From Thiobacillus denitrificans (lineage in GTDB: Bacteria; Pseudomonadota; Gammaproteobacteria; Burkholderiales; Thiobacillaceae), in assembly GCA_020725005.1 (NCBI GenBank), contig DYFW01000007.1, positions 1-44,053 on the forward strand: a stretch of 44,053 nt of DNA. Reading direction: 5' to 3'. Positions 8,355 to 19,684 of this stretch are shown here, piece after piece. A model generated the notes under the pieces. That model made no database searches and had not been told where the DNA came from. It saw only the letters and a list, made by a program, of their open reading frames with translations. Every line of letters starts with the position of its first letter. Positions within the stretch are counted from its first letter, which is position 1. The position numbers and the translations under genes are program-made.

Positions 8355-9695
8355 ATGTCACGTTCCCAGTTCAGCTATACCCGCGACCAGCTTGCCACAC
8401 TCGCCCGCGTCGTCATCGATCACGCCATGCGGCGCGGCGCCAGCGCCGCCGACACCGAGATTTCCGAAGGCGTCGGCCAGAGCGTGAGCGTCCGGCAGGG
8501 CGAGATCGAAACCATCGAGTACAACAAGGACAAGGGCGCCGGCGTCACCGTCTACCTCGGCCAGCGGCGCGGCCATGCCTCGACCTCGGACCTGTCGGAA
8601 GCGGCGTTGAAGAGCGCGGTCGAAAAGGCGCTCACCATCGCCCGCTACACCGCCGAGGACGAGGCCGCGGGCCTGCCCGACGCCGAGCGCCTCGCAAAGG
8701 ACGTGCCCGACCTCGACCTCTACCACCCCTGGGACTTGAGCGTGGAAGAGGCCGCCGAACGCGCCCGCGCCTGCGAAGCCGCCGCGCTCGCGGTCGACAA
8801 GCGGCTCACCAATTCCGAAGGCGCGGGCGTCAACCTCCACACCTCGCAGTTCGTCTACGCCAACAGCCTCGGCTTCTGCAACGGCTACGCCGGTTCGCGC
8901 CACGGCATGTCGGTCGCCGTCATCGGCGAGGACAAAGGCGGCATGCAGCGCGACTACTGGTACACCAGCGCGCGCAACGCCAACGACCTCGACCCGGCCG
9001 AGACCGTCGGCCGCATCGCCGGCGAGCGCACCGTGCGGCGGCTGAACGGCAGGAAACTCGACACCCGCACCTGCCCGGTCGTCTTCGAAGCGCCGATCGC
9101 CACCGGCCTCATCGGCAATTTCGTCGCCGCGGTGTCCGGCAGCAGCCTCTACCGCAAATCGTCGTTCCTGCTCGACAGCCTCGGCAAGCCGGTGTTCGCG
9201 CCGCACGTCAGCATCCGCGAGGCGCCCTTCATCCGCGGCGGCCTCGGCAGCGCGCCGTTCGACAGCGAGGGCGTCGCCTGCATGGACCGCGACGTCGTCA
9301 AGGACGGCGTGGTAGCGGGCTATTTCCTGTCGAGCTACTCGGCGAGAAAACTCGGCATGACGACGACCGGCAACGCCGGCGGCAGCCACAACCTGCTGGT
9401 GAGCCACGGCGAGCTCGACCTCGATGGCCTCTTGAAGGAAATGGGCACCGGGCTTCTGGTCACCGAGCTCCTCGGCCACGGCGCCAACATGGTCACCGGC
9501 GACTACTCGCGCGGCGCCGCCGGCTTCTGGGTCGAGAACGGCGAGATCCAGTATCCGGTCGAGGAAATCACCATCGCCGGCAACCTCGCCGACATGTTCC
9601 GTGGCATCGTCGCCATCGGCCGCGACGTCGAGCGCCGCGGCGCCAAGCAGGTCGGCTCGATCCTGATCGACCGGATGACGGTGGCGGGCAACTGA
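8355..9695 (+). CDS. pmbA: Metalloprotease PmbA/TldE
   Basis: A 446-residue member of the TldD/PmbA (modulator of gyrase) family, the usual length for TldE. Visible hallmarks are the N-terminal region with S-V-S-V-R-Q-G-E-I-E-T-I-E-Y, the C-terminal SSYSARKLGMTTTGNAGG block and the GDYSRGAAGFWVENGEI segment. In E. coli TldD and TldE form a complex that degrades unfolded peptides and matures microcin B17 and CcdA; the metal site is in TldD, so this subunit probably depends on a TldD encoded elsewhere. It is divergent from yjgA and followed by an unrelated esterase gene after a REP-like hairpin. Confidence 0.93.
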   Translation: MSRSQFSYTRDQLATLARVVIDHAMRRGASAADTEISEGVGQSVSVRQGEIETIEYNKDKGAGVTVYLGQRRGHASTSDLSEAALKSAVEKALTIARYTAEDEAAGLPDAERLAKDVPDLDLYHPWDLSVEEAAERARACEAAALAVDKRLTNSEGAGVNLHTSQFVYANSLGFCNGYAGSRHGMSVAVIGEDKGGMQRDYWYTSARNANDLDPAETVGRIAGERTVRRLNGRKLDTRTCPVVFEAPIATGLIGNFVAAVSGSSLYRKSSFLLDSLGKPVFAPHVSIREAPFIRGGLGSAPFDSEGVACMDRDVVKDGVVAGYFLSSYSARKLGMTTTGNAGGSHNLLVSHGELDLDGLLKEMGTGLLVTELLGHGANMVTGDYSRGAAGFWVENGEIQYPVEEITIAGNLADMFRGIVAIGRDVERRGAKQVGSILIDRMTVAGN

Positions 9696-9696
9696 C

Positions 9697-10362
9697 ATGA
9701 CCGTGGTGCATACGACTCCACACGGGCTTCAGCCCGTAGTGGATCGCAGTGCCCTTGTGGCGCAGCGTCTTTTCGTTGCGCTTCTCGCCGTTTTCCTGCT
9801 CGCCGCGTGCGAGCGCGACCCCACCCTGCCCCGGCTGAACCCGCACGACGTCATCGTCGCCTTCGGCGACAGCCTCACCTACGGCACCGGCGCGAGCGCG
9901 GACAGCGCCTACCCCGCCGTGCTCGCGGCGCTCACCGGCCGCACCGTGGTCAACGCCGGCGTGCCGGGCGACACCACGGCGAGCGCCCTGGCGCGCCTGC
10001 CCGCCGTGCTCGACGAATACAAGCCACGCCTGGTGCTGCTGTGCCTGGGCGGCAACGACATGCTGAGGAAGCAGCCCGAATCCGCCACCGAGAACAACCT
10101 GCGCCTGATGGTGCAGACCATTCGCGCCAGCGGCGCGGAAGTCGTGCTGATCGGCGTGCCCGCGCCCAAGCTCTTCGGCGGCGCGCCCGATTTCTACGCG
10201 CGCGTGGCGGACGCGATGAAGCTGCCGCTCGAAGACGAGGTCTTCGTCGAGGTCTTGCGGGACAACCGCCTCAAGGCCGACCCCATCCACGCCAACGCCG
10301 CCGGCTACCGCGTCGTCGCCGAGCGCCTGGCGGCATTCCTGCGCGAGGCGGGCGCGCTGTGA
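9697..10362 (+). CDS. GDSL-family esterase/lysophospholipase, lipoprotein (TesA-like)
   Basis: An SGNH hydrolase with all blocks visible: FGDSLTYGTG (nucleophile Ser), the Gly block in VVNAGVPGDT, LGGND (Asn of the oxyanion hole) and DPIHANAAGY (Asp/His). It is similar to TesA/arylesterase, which hydrolyses thioesters and lysophospholipids in the periplasm. A lipobox LLAAC shows it is a lipoprotein. The start is uncertain: the ATG at 9697 gives a long, odd leader that reads through a palindrome (9718-9742), whereas a GTG at 9757 gives a textbook 17-residue lipoprotein signal (MAQRLFVALLAVFLLAA-C). The stop overlaps the GTG of the next gene, so it is coupled to the TRAP permease genes. Confidence 0.87.
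   Translation: MTVVHTTPHGLQPVVDRSALVAQRLFVALLAVFLLAACERDPTLPRLNPHDVIVAFGDSLTYGTGASADSAYPAVLAALTGRTVVNAGVPGDTTASALARLPAVLDEYKPRLVLLCLGGNDMLRKQPESATENNLRLMVQTIRASGAEVVLIGVPAPKLFGGAPDFYARVADAMKLPLEDEVFVEVLRDNRLKADPIHANAAGYRVVAERLAAFLREAGAL
9718..9742. repeat. REP-like palindrome
   Basis: The two arms pair as CCAC-ACGGGCT and AGCCCGT-A-GTGG around a TC loop, with one bulged base. The core CGGGCTTCAGCCCG is the kind of short palindrome repeated in many proteobacterial genomes as REP elements tied to RAYT (IS200-like tyrosine) transposases. It lies between pmbA and the likely true start of the GDSL gene. Only one copy is in the window. Confidence 0.6.
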
Positions 10363-10898
10363 ACGCCCTGCTCGCCCTGGCCCGCGTGATCGACGCCGTC
10401 ACCGAACGCGTCGGCCGCGCCGTCGTCTGGCTGGTGCTCGTCGCCACGCTCGTCTCGGCCGCCAACGCGCTCGCACGCTACGCGCTCGGCGAAAGCTCGA
10501 ACGCCTGGCTGGAAATCCAGTGGTACCTGTTCGGCGCGATGTTCCTGCTCGCGGCGGGCTATACGCTCAAACACAACGGCCACGTGCGCATCGATATCTT
10601 CTATAACCGCCTCACGCCGCGCGGGCAGGCGTGGGTCGACCTCGTCGGCGGCCTCGTGTTCCTGCTGCCGATGGCCGGGCTGCTCGCGTGGCTCGCGTGG
10701 CCGATGTTCCACGAAGCGTGGGTCACGCACGAGCTGTCGCCCGACGCCGGCGGGCTCGTGCGCTGGCCGGTCAAGCTCTTGCTGCCAGCAGGCTTCGCCC
10801 TGCTCGCGCTGCAGGGCGTGGCGGAAGTCATCAAGCGCATCGGCGTCATCAGCGGCCACCTCGTGCTGCCGCAGGAAAAGCCGGAGGAAGAGGTCTGA
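10359..10898 (+). CDS. dctQ: TRAP transporter small permease (DctQ family)
   Basis: A 179-residue inner-membrane protein with four hydrophobic segments (around residues 18-40, 50-68, 90-110 and 128-148) and the DctQ-like LEIQWYLFGAMFLLAAGYTLKHNGHVRIDIFY block. With the large permease it forms a sodium-driven TRAP importer for organic acids. The GTG start at 10359 overlaps the TGA of the GDSL gene, and its own TGA overlaps the ATG of dctM, so translation is coupled through three genes. The subfamily resembles those for 2-oxo acids or chloroaromatic/mannitol-type ligands; the substrate cannot be read from sequence. No binding-protein gene is adjacent; one lies at 22459-23544. Confidence 0.92.
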   Translation: MNALLALARVIDAVTERVGRAVVWLVLVATLVSAANALARYALGESSNAWLEIQWYLFGAMFLLAAGYTLKHNGHVRIDIFYNRLTPRGQAWVDLVGGLVFLLPMAGLLAWLAWPMFHEAWVTHELSPDAGGLVRWPVKLLLPAGFALLALQGVAEVIKRIGVISGHLVLPQEKPEEEV

Positions 10899-12295
10899 TG
10901 GACGCCGGTTTCCTCGCGCCGCTGATGTTCGCGGACCTGGTGGCCTTCCTGCTGCTGGGCTACCCGGTCGCGTTCGCGCTCGCCGCCAACGGCCTCCTGT
11001 TCGCGGGTATCGGCATCACCCTGGGCCTGTTCGACGTATCGCTGCTCTCCGCGCTGCCCGAGCGCGTCTACGGCATCGCGGCCAATCCCACGCTGCTGGC
11101 GATTCCCTTCTTCGCCTTCATGGGCCTCATCCTCGAGCGCTCGGGCATGGCCGAGGACCTGCTCGACACCATCGGCCAGTTGTTCGGCGCGATGAAAGGC
11201 GGGCTCGCCTACGCGGTCATCCTGGTCGGCGGCCTGCTCGCCGCGACCACCGGCGTCGTCGCCGCGACGGTCATCGCGATGGGCCTGATTTCGCTGCCGG
11301 TGATGCTGCGCCACGGCTACGACAAGCGGCTCGCCTCCGGCGTCATCGCCGCTTCCGGCACGCTGGCGCAGATCGTGCCGCCCTCGCTGGTGCTGATCGT
11401 GCTCGCCGACCAGCTCGGCGCCTCGGTCGGCGACATGTACAAGGGCGCGCTCTTGCCCGGCGCAGGCCTCATCGGCCTGTATCTCGCGTTCGTCTTCCTG
11501 GTGACCCTCGTCCGGCCGCAGCTGGCGCCGGCGATGCCGGCATCCGCGCGCACGCTCAGCGGCACGGCCCTGCTCGCCCGCGTGCTGATCACGCTGGTGC
11601 CGCCGCTGGTGCTGATCTTCCTCGTGCTCGGCACCATCTTCCTGGGGGTGGCCACCCCGACCGAGGGCGGCGCGATGGGCGCGGCGGGCGCGCTGCTGCT
11701 GGCGTGGACGCGCGGGCGGCTGTCGCGCCTGCAGCTCACGCAGGCGATGGACAGCACGACCCGCCTCACCACCTTCGTCATTTTCATCCTCATCGGCTCG
11801 ACGGTCTTCACCCTGGTGTTCCGCGGGCTCGACGGCGACGTGTGGGTCGGGCACCTGTTCGACCACTTGCCCGGCGGCGTCATCGGCTTCCTCATCGTCG
11901 TGAACCTGCTGGTGTTCACGCTGGCCTTCTTCCTCGACTTCTTCGAGATCGCCTTCATCGTCGTGCCCTTGCTCGCGCCCGTCGCATACAAGCTCGGCAT
12001 CGACCCGATCTGGTTCGGCGTGATGCTCGCGGTCAACATGCAGACCGCCTTCATGCACCCGCCCTTCGGCTTCGCGCTGTTCTACCTGAAGAGCGTCGCG
12101 CCAAAATCGATCCGCACCATGGACATCTACTGGGGCGCACTCCCCTTCCTCGTCATCCAGCTCGTGATGGTCGCGGTCGTGCTCGCCTTCCCCGACGTCG
12201 TGCTGCGCGATGCGCCGCCGGAGGCGAGCAGCGTCACCGACATTCCCATCGAGGTCGACCCGGACGCGAATTTCCTGCCGCCCGAGTGGCGCTGA
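10898..12295 (+). CDS. dctM: TRAP transporter large permease (DctM family)
   Basis: A 465-residue polytopic membrane protein with about a dozen hydrophobic helices. DctM signature segments are GYPVAFALAANGLLFA near the N-terminus, GGLLAATTGVVAATVIAMG, IASGTLAQIVPPS-like (VIAASGTLAQIVPPSLVLIV), GVATPTEGGAMGA and the C-terminal FFLDFFEIAFIVVPLLAP. It is the transport subunit that moves substrate with Na+. It overlaps dctQ by one base (TGATG). The C-terminal tail after the last helix is longer and acidic (SSVTDIPIEVDPDANFLPPEWR), probably cytoplasmic. Confidence 0.94.
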   Translation: MDAGFLAPLMFADLVAFLLLGYPVAFALAANGLLFAGIGITLGLFDVSLLSALPERVYGIAANPTLLAIPFFAFMGLILERSGMAEDLLDTIGQLFGAMKGGLAYAVILVGGLLAATTGVVAATVIAMGLISLPVMLRHGYDKRLASGVIAASGTLAQIVPPSLVLIVLADQLGASVGDMYKGALLPGAGLIGLYLAFVFLVTLVRPQLAPAMPASARTLSGTALLARVLITLVPPLVLIFLVLGTIFLGVATPTEGGAMGAAGALLLAWTRGRLSRLQLTQAMDSTTRLTTFVIFILIGSTVFTLVFRGLDGDVWVGHLFDHLPGGVIGFLIVVNLLVFTLAFFLDFFEIAFIVVPLLAPVAYKLGIDPIWFGVMLAVNMQTAFMHPPFGFALFYLKSVAPKSIRTMDIYWGALPFLVIQLVMVAVVLAFPDVVLRDAPPEASSVTDIPIEVDPDANFLPPEWR

Positions 12296-12379
12296 CCTTG
12301 CCTCTCAAAACGTGAGAAAATGGCGGCCCTCGCGCCGGCACTGCCGCGCGCGCCCCTTCCCCCTCGCAAGGACCGCCTC

Positions 12380-12706
12380 ATGAGCGAACTCATCATCGAA
12401 GACCTCGTCGTCGGCAGCGGCGACACCGCGCGCGCCGGCCAATCCGTGTCGGTGCACTACACCGGCTGGCTCACCGACGGCAGGAAATTCGATTCCAGCG
12501 TCGACCGCAACGATCCCTTCGAATTCCGCCTCGGCGCCGGCCACGTCATTCCCGGCTGGGACCAAGGCGTGGCCGGCATGCAGGTCGGCGGCCGCCGCAA
12601 GCTGACCATTCCGCCGGAGCTCGCCTATGGCGCGCGCGGCGCGGGCGGCGTGATTCCGCCGAACGCCACGCTGGTGTTCGAAGTCGAACTGCTGGCGATC
12701 AACTGA
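12380..12706 (+). CDS. FKBP-type peptidyl-prolyl cis-trans isomerase
   Basis: A 108-residue single-domain FKBP, close in size to FkpB/FKBP12-like cytosolic isomerases. The conserved [32 protein letters not shown] and [24 protein letters not shown] blocks span the whole protein, so the active-site aromatic pocket is intact. It catalyses proline isomerisation during folding. The ATG at 12380 has AAGGA upstream; an in-frame ATG at 12320 would add a Pro/Ala leader with no signal-peptide character and is not preferred. It stands between the TRAP genes and ygiQ on the same strand. Confidence 0.93.
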   Translation: MSELIIEDLVVGSGDTARAGQSVSVHYTGWLTDGRKFDSSVDRNDPFEFRLGAGHVIPGWDQGVAGMQVGGRRKLTIPPELAYGARGAGGVIPPNATLVFEVELLAIN

Positions 12707-12738
12707 GTCCCTCGTCCGCAGCGTCTGCGGACACCGCC

Positions 12739-14967
<2,229 letters not shown>

Positions 14968-15008
14968 GCTTTTCCCCGGCCACCCGTATCACGTAAGCTG
15001 CTTTCGAC

Positions 15009-15320
15009 ATGACCCCCCGCGACCTCCTCCGCGCCAAGCTCAATCTCGAAACCGCCCGGCTCGCCTGGCCCGAGCTCGAACGCCACTTCGCGCGCGGCGT
15101 GGTGATCAAGGTCGCCGCCGGCATGGACCTGGTCGACGCCGCGCTCGAGATCGCCGAGGACAACACCGCGCGCGTGCAAGCCTGGCTCGCCGACGGCCGC
15201 ATCGCCCGCGCCGGCGCGAGCGACGCCGAGGACTGGCATGCCCGCCAGCCGAGGTTCTGGGCGGTGGTCGTGGCGCCGTGGGTGCTGATCCAGGAAACGT
15301 CCGGGGAACGGGCGTCGTAA
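15009..15320 (+). CDS. DUF2288 family protein
   Basis: A 103-residue cytoplasmic protein starting MTPRDLLRAKLNLETARLAW, followed by LERHFARGVVIKVA, a helical middle and the ending FWAVVVAPWVLIQE. These features match DUF2288, a small family of unknown function common in proteobacteria and cyanobacteria. No catalytic motif is visible. It sits on the same strand 41 bases after ygiQ and converges on metR. Confidence 0.82.
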   Translation: MTPRDLLRAKLNLETARLAWPELERHFARGVVIKVAAGMDLVDAALEIAEDNTARVQAWLADGRIARAGASDAEDWHARQPRFWAVVVAPWVLIQETSGERAS

Positions 15321-15377
15321 GCGCCGCCACGGGCCGCGGCCGGCGCGGACGGCGCGCGCGCCGGGCCCTGCCCGGAT

Positions 15378-16301
15378 TCACTCGGCGCGTATGCCGGGCA
15401 GGCGGGCAAAGCTCTCGCGTTTGACGGTGTCGATGAAGTCGACGACAAAGGCGCGCGCCGCGTCGGCCGCGCGCACCGCCGCGTAAAGCTCGGCCCACAG
15501 GCCGTGCCTGCCGATGGGGCGCGCGACGATGTAGCCGCGCTCGAGATAGGGCGCGACCGCCCACGCGGGCAACGCGGCGAGTCCACGCCGGCTGGCGACG
15601 AGCTGCAGAATCGCGACCGTCAGTTGCGCCTCGCGACGCGGCGGCCGCACCCCGGCGGGCGCCAGGACGCGACGCACCAGATCCAGGCGGTCCTCCGGCA
15701 CCGGATAGGTGATCAGCGTGTGGTCGGCAAAGTCGGCCGGCGCGAGCCACTTCTTCGCGGCGAGCGGGTGGCCCGGCGGCAGCAGCGCCAGCATCTCGAA
15801 GCCGAACAAGGGCAGCATGACCACGCCGGCGCGCGGCGCACTTTCCGAGGTGATGACCAGGTCGGCCTGCTGGTCCAGCAGCAACCCGACCGGATCGTCC
15901 TGGAATCCCCCCAGCAAATCGAGCTCCACGCCGGGCCACACGTCGCGGTAGCTGTCCATCGCCGGCATCAGCCAGTCGTAGCAGGTGTGGCACTCCACCG
16001 CGATGCGCAGCTCCCCCGCGTCGCCGTCCTTCAGCTTGGCCAGATCGCGCAGCGCCGCATGCACCTGCGGCAGGGTCGCGTGCGCCAGCGCCAGCAGGCG
16101 GCGGCCGGCGGCCGTCAGGCCCAGCGGTCGCGCGGCGCGCTCGACCAGCGGCAGGCCCAGCGCCTCTTCCAGCGCCTTCAGCTGATGCGACACCGCCGAT
16201 TGCGTGAGATGCAGGCGCTCGGCGGCGGCGGTCAGGCCGCCCGCTTCGGCCACCGCCTGCAACAGGCGCAGATGACGCAGCTCGATATGAGAATCGTTCA
16301 T
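15378..16301 (-). CDS. metR: LysR-type regulator of methionine synthesis MetR
   Basis: A 307-residue LysR-type protein. The N-terminal winged helix-turn-helix is clear (LRHLRLLQAVAEAGGLTAAAERLHLTQSAVSHQLKALEEALG), followed by the linker helix and a periplasmic-binding-like effector domain with ECHTCYDWLMPAM and PVPEDRLDLVRRVL. MetR uses homocysteine as co-inducer and activates metE and metH. It is divergent from metE across 80 bases with two MetR-type sites between or overlapping the starts, a textbook arrangement that makes the assignment firm. Confidence 0.93.
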   Translation of the reverse strand: MNDSHIELRHLRLLQAVAEAGGLTAAAERLHLTQSAVSHQLKALEEALGLPLVERAARPLGLTAAGRRLLALAHATLPQVHAALRDLAKLKDGDAGELRIAVECHTCYDWLMPAMDSYRDVWPGVELDLLGGFQDDPVGLLLDQQADLVITSESAPRAGVVMLPLFGFEMLALLPPGHPLAAKKWLAPADFADHTLITYPVPEDRLDLVRRVLAPAGVRPPRREAQLTVAILQLVASRRGLAALPAWAVAPYLERGYIVARPIGRHGLWAELYAAVRAADAARAFVVDFIDTVKRESFARLPGIRAE

Positions 16302-16322
16302 GGAATTTATGAGAAATATTCG
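16288..16322. promoter_or_regulatory. Two MetR-type operator sites
   Basis: The MetR consensus is TGAA-N5-TTCA. Two sites fit it: TGAGAATCGTTCA at 16288-16300 (7 of 8 fixed bases), overlapping the first codons of metR, and TGAGAAATATTCG at 16310-16322 (6 of 8). Their centres are 22 bases apart, two helical turns, so MetR dimers would bind the same DNA face. They lie between 60 and 94 bases upstream of the metE ATG. They could serve metE activation and metR autorepression together. Confidence 0.65.
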
Positions 16323-16381
16323 TTTGTCTCATGATAATGGCAGCGGCATCATGGCGTCCATCATTCACTGGGAGCACACAC

Positions 16382-18679
16382 ATGGCACGGGCACACGTAT
16401 TGGGCGTACCTCGCATCGGACCGCAGCGGGAGCTGAAATCCGCACTGGAGGCCTACTGGCGCGGCGACATCGACGAGGCGGCGCTGCAATCGGTAGCGAG
16501 CGGCATTCGCCAGGCCAACTGGCAGCGGCAGCACGCGGCCGGGCTCGATTTCGTCACCGTGGGCGATTTCGCGTTCTACGACCAGATGCTCAACCACGTC
16601 GCGCTCCTGGGCTGCGCCCCGGCGCGCTTCGGCTTCGGGAGCACGCTCGGCCTGGCCGAGTATTTCCAGCTGGCGCGCGGCAATGCCGCCTCCCCTGCGA
16701 TGGAAATGACCAAGTGGTTCGACACCAACTATCACTATCTCGTCCCCGAACTAAAACCCGATACGCAGTTTTCGCCGGGCACGGCCTGGCTGTTCGACGA
16801 AGTGGCCGAGGCGCGGACGGCGGGTTTCAATCCCAAGCCCGTGCTGATCGGCCCGCTCACCTTCCTGTACCTGGCCAAGGAAAAAACCGCGGGCTTTTCC
16901 CGCCTCGACCTGCTCGACCGTCTGTTGCCGGTCTACGGCGCGATCCTGGCGCGGCTGAAAGCGCAAGGTGTGGAATGGGTGCAGATCGACGAACCGATCC
17001 TGGCGCTGGACCTGGACGCCGACTGGCGCACCGCGTTCGAGCGCGCCTATCATCAACTGAATGCCGCCGGCGTGAAGCTGCTGCTCGCCAGCTATTTCGG
17101 CCCGCTGCGCGAGAACCTGCAGGTGGCGATGAAGCTGCCCGTGGCCGGCGTGCATGTCGACTGCGTGCGCGGCGGCGACGAACTGGCGCAGGTGATCGAC
17201 TGGCTGCCCGTCAGCAAGGTGCTGTCGGCGGGGGTGATCGACGGGCGCAATGTCTGGGCCACCGATCTGGCCGCCGTGCTCGATCGTTTCGAGGAAGTGC
17301 ATCGACGCCTCGGCGACCGGCTGTGGGTCGCGTCCTCGTGTTCGCTGCTGCACGTGCCGGTGAGCCTGACCGGCGAAACCCGGCTCGATCCCGAGCTCAG
17401 GCGCTGGCTCGCGTTCGCCGACGAGAAAATCACCGCGCTCGCCGTGCTCAAGACCGCGTTCAATGCCGGCCGCGCGGCGGTGGCCGCGGCGCTGGCCGAC
17501 AACCAGCAAGCGCTGGCGTCACGTCGCGCCTCGACCCGCGTGCACGACGCGGCGGTCGGCGAGCGGCTGGCCGCGCTCACCGCCACGCACGACACGCGCA
17601 ACCAGCCGTTCGCGGCTCGCCAGGCGGCGCAGCGCGTACGCCTGAAGCTGCCGCCGTTCCCGACCACGACCATCGGCTCGTTCCCGCAGACGGCCGAGAT
17701 CCGCAGCGCCCGCGCGCGCTTCAGGAAAGGCGAGCTGAGCGAAGCCGAGTACACCGCGACGATGCAACGCGAAATCCGGCGCGCCGTCGAGAAACAGGAG
17801 GCCCTGGGACTCGACGTCCTGGTGCACGGCGAGGCCGAGCGCAACGACATGGTCGAATACTTCGGCGAACAACTCGCGGGGTACGCGTTCACGCAGAACG
17901 GCTGGGTGCAGTCCTACGGCAGCCGCTGCGTGAAGCCGCCGGTGATCTACGGCGACGTGTCGCGTCCACGCCCGATGACGGTGGAGTGGACACGCTACGC
18001 GCAGTCGCTGACCGACAAGCCGATGAAGGGCATGCTGACCGGCCCGGTGACGATGCTGCAATGGTCCTTCGTGCGCGACGACCAGCCGCGCTCGACGACG
18101 GCGCTGCAGATCGCGCTGGCGATCCGCGACGAAGTGAACGATCTCGAAGCGGCCGGCATCGGCATCATCCAGATCGACGAACCCGCCTACCGCGAAGGGC
18201 TGCCGCTCCGCAAGGCGGACTGGCCGGCGTATCTGGACTGGGCGAGCCGGGCGTTCCGTATCAGCGCGTCCGGCGTGGCCGACACCACCCAGATCCACAC
18301 CCACATGTGCTATTCGGAATTCAACGACATCCTGCCCGCGATCGCGGCCATGGACGCCGACGTCATCACGATCGAGACCAGCCGCTCCGACATGGAACTG
18401 TTGCGCGGCTTCGGCGACTTCAACTACCCGAATGAAATCGGTCCGGGCGTCTACGACATCCACAGCCCGCGCGTACCGACCGCGGCGGACATGACGCGAC
18501 TGCTGGAAAAGGCCGCGCAGGTCATTCCGCCCGACAACCTGTGGGTCAACCCCGACTGCGGCCTGAAAACGCGCGGCTGGGCGGAGACCGAAGCCGCGCT
18601 GGCGAACATGGTGGCGGCGGCCCGGACGCTCCGGCACACATACGCGCGTCCGCTGGCGGCCACGACAGCCCAGGCATGA
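16382..18679 (+). CDS. metE: Cobalamin-independent methionine synthase
   Basis: A 765-residue protein, full length for MetE. It transfers the methyl group from 5-methyltetrahydropteroyl-triglutamate to homocysteine. All four zinc ligands are at the same numbers as in E. coli: His641 and Cys643 (in THMCYSEF), Glu665 (in TIETSRSD) and Cys726 (in [11 protein letters not shown]). The N-terminal half is the degenerate duplicate typical of the family ([20 protein letters not shown] at the start). The ATG at 16382 gives the standard MetE N-terminus. It is regulated by the divergent metR. Confidence 0.97.
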   Translation: MARAHVLGVPRIGPQRELKSALEAYWRGDIDEAALQSVASGIRQANWQRQHAAGLDFVTVGDFAFYDQMLNHVALLGCAPARFGFGSTLGLAEYFQLARGNAASPAMEMTKWFDTNYHYLVPELKPDTQFSPGTAWLFDEVAEARTAGFNPKPVLIGPLTFLYLAKEKTAGFSRLDLLDRLLPVYGAILARLKAQGVEWVQIDEPILALDLDADWRTAFERAYHQLNAAGVKLLLASYFGPLRENLQVAMKLPVAGVHVDCVRGGDELAQVIDWLPVSKVLSAGVIDGRNVWATDLAAVLDRFEEVHRRLGDRLWVASSCSLLHVPVSLTGETRLDPELRRWLAFADEKITALAVLKTAFNAGRAAVAAALADNQQALASRRASTRVHDAAVGERLAALTATHDTRNQPFAARQAAQRVRLKLPPFPTTTIGSFPQTAEIRSARARFRKGELSEAEYTATMQREIRRAVEKQEALGLDVLVHGEAERNDMVEYFGEQLAGYAFTQNGWVQSYGSRCVKPPVIYGDVSRPRPMTVEWTRYAQSLTDKPMKGMLTGPVTMLQWSFVRDDQPRSTTALQIALAIRDEVNDLEAAGIGIIQIDEPAYREGLPLRKADWPAYLDWASRAFRISASGVADTTQIHTHMCYSEFNDILPAIAAMDADVITIETSRSDMELLRGFGDFNYPNEIGPGVYDIHSPRVPTAADMTRLLEKAAQVIPPDNLWVNPDCGLKTRGWAETEAALANMVAAARTLRHTYARPLAATTAQA

Positions 18680-18731
18680 GGCACGCCCCGGACGAAACCC
18701 GCGGCGCGGGCGTCGCCCGGCCGCGTCCGGC

Positions 18732-19127
18732 TCAGGCAGCCAGGCTGTCCTTCACCCGCATCAGGCGCGCGCGCGCTTCGTTCGCCACCCCGTGCACCGC
18801 GGGGTTGGACACCAGCTTCACCATGATGCCGGGGTCGAGGAAGGACACGGTGATCTTGCCGTCGGCTTCCTCGCGCACCACCACGTTGCACGGCAGCAGC
18901 ATGCCGACGTCGGGCTCGGCGCCGATCGCCTGGTGGGCGAGCGGCGGATTGCACGCGCCGAGGATGCGGTAGGGGCGCATGTCGACGTCAAGCTTGGCCT
19001 TCATCGTGCTCTTCACGTCGATGTCGGTGAGCACGCCGAAGCCTTCGGCCTTCAGCGCTGCAGTGACTTTCTCGATGGCCGCGTCGAAGGGGCCGCTGAC
19101 TTTGGTTTCGAATCCATAGTCGCTCAT
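18732..19127 (-). CDS. DUF302 domain protein
   Basis: A 131-residue protein almost entirely made of a DUF302 fold: [42 protein letters not shown], then [16 protein letters not shown] and [10 protein letters not shown]. The family is widespread, often near cytochromes or sulfur-metabolism genes, and has no proven function. No signal peptide is present, so it is probably cytoplasmic. The ATG at 19127 is preferred over one six bases upstream because AGGAG then has proper spacing. The conserved CNP and LPC cysteines are retained. Confidence 0.88.
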   Translation of the reverse strand: MSDYGFETKVSGPFDAAIEKVTAALKAEGFGVLTDIDVKSTMKAKLDVDMRPYRILGACNPPLAHQAIGAEPDVGMLLPCNVVVREEADGKITVSFLDPGIMVKLVSNPAVHGVANEARARLMRVKDSLAA

Positions 19128-19198
19128 GGTCATGCTCCTGATGAAAAGTTTGAATGCGGCATTTTACCCGCTCGTGCGTGGCAGAATCCTTGCGGCGG

Positions 19199-19642
19199 TC
19201 AGGGTTCCAGCGACTGCTTCTCCATCTTCCACCACAGCTGGTACACCTCGTCCGACCATAGCGACTTGATGTAGGCAACCGTATCCTGCATCTGCTGCTC
19301 GCTCAGCCTGCCTTGCCACGCCGGCATGTTTCCCTGCCCGCCGGGGCTGCCCTCGCGGATTATTTCCAGCAGGTCGGCGGTCGGGTGGTGCCAGGCGTGC
19401 GCGCTGGAGTCGAGCGGCGGCGGCGGGAAACGCCCGTCGGCGTCGCGGATGCGCCAGTCACCGGGCGGGCCCTTGCCGTCGACGCCGTGGCACGCCATGC
19501 AATGCTGCTCGTACACCGCCTTGCCGCGCGCGATCTGCGCGGGGTCGGCGTAGCGGTCGGGCGGCGAGGCGTCGAGCAGCGACGCCTCGCACGCGCTCAG
19601 CAGCAGTGCTGCGGCAGTAACAAGCAGGGGAATGCGGACCAT
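19199..19642 (-). CDS. Cytochrome c lipoprotein
   Basis: A 147-residue class I-like cytochrome c. A lipoprotein signal ends in LLLSAC (Cys18), and one heme site C-M-A-C-H is at residues 48-52. A distal Met in GNMPAW is the likely second ligand. The C-terminal helix QMQDTVAYIKSLW is typical of cytochrome c. It would be a membrane-tethered periplasmic electron carrier. GGAGACGCC precedes the ATG at 19642. It lies between a DUF302 gene and a Mut7-C gene on the same strand, with small gaps (71 and 42 bases). The electron partners are unknown. Confidence 0.9.
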   Translation of the reverse strand: MVRIPLLVTAAALLLSACEASLLDASPPDRYADPAQIARGKAVYEQHCMACHGVDGKGPPGDWRIRDADGRFPPPPLDSSAHAWHHPTADLLEIIREGSPGGQGNMPAWQGRLSEQQMQDTVAYIKSLWSDEVYQLWWKMEKQSLEP

Positions 19643-19684
19643 GGCGTCTCCAGGCGATGATGGAAGCAGAGCGCGCAAACCCGC

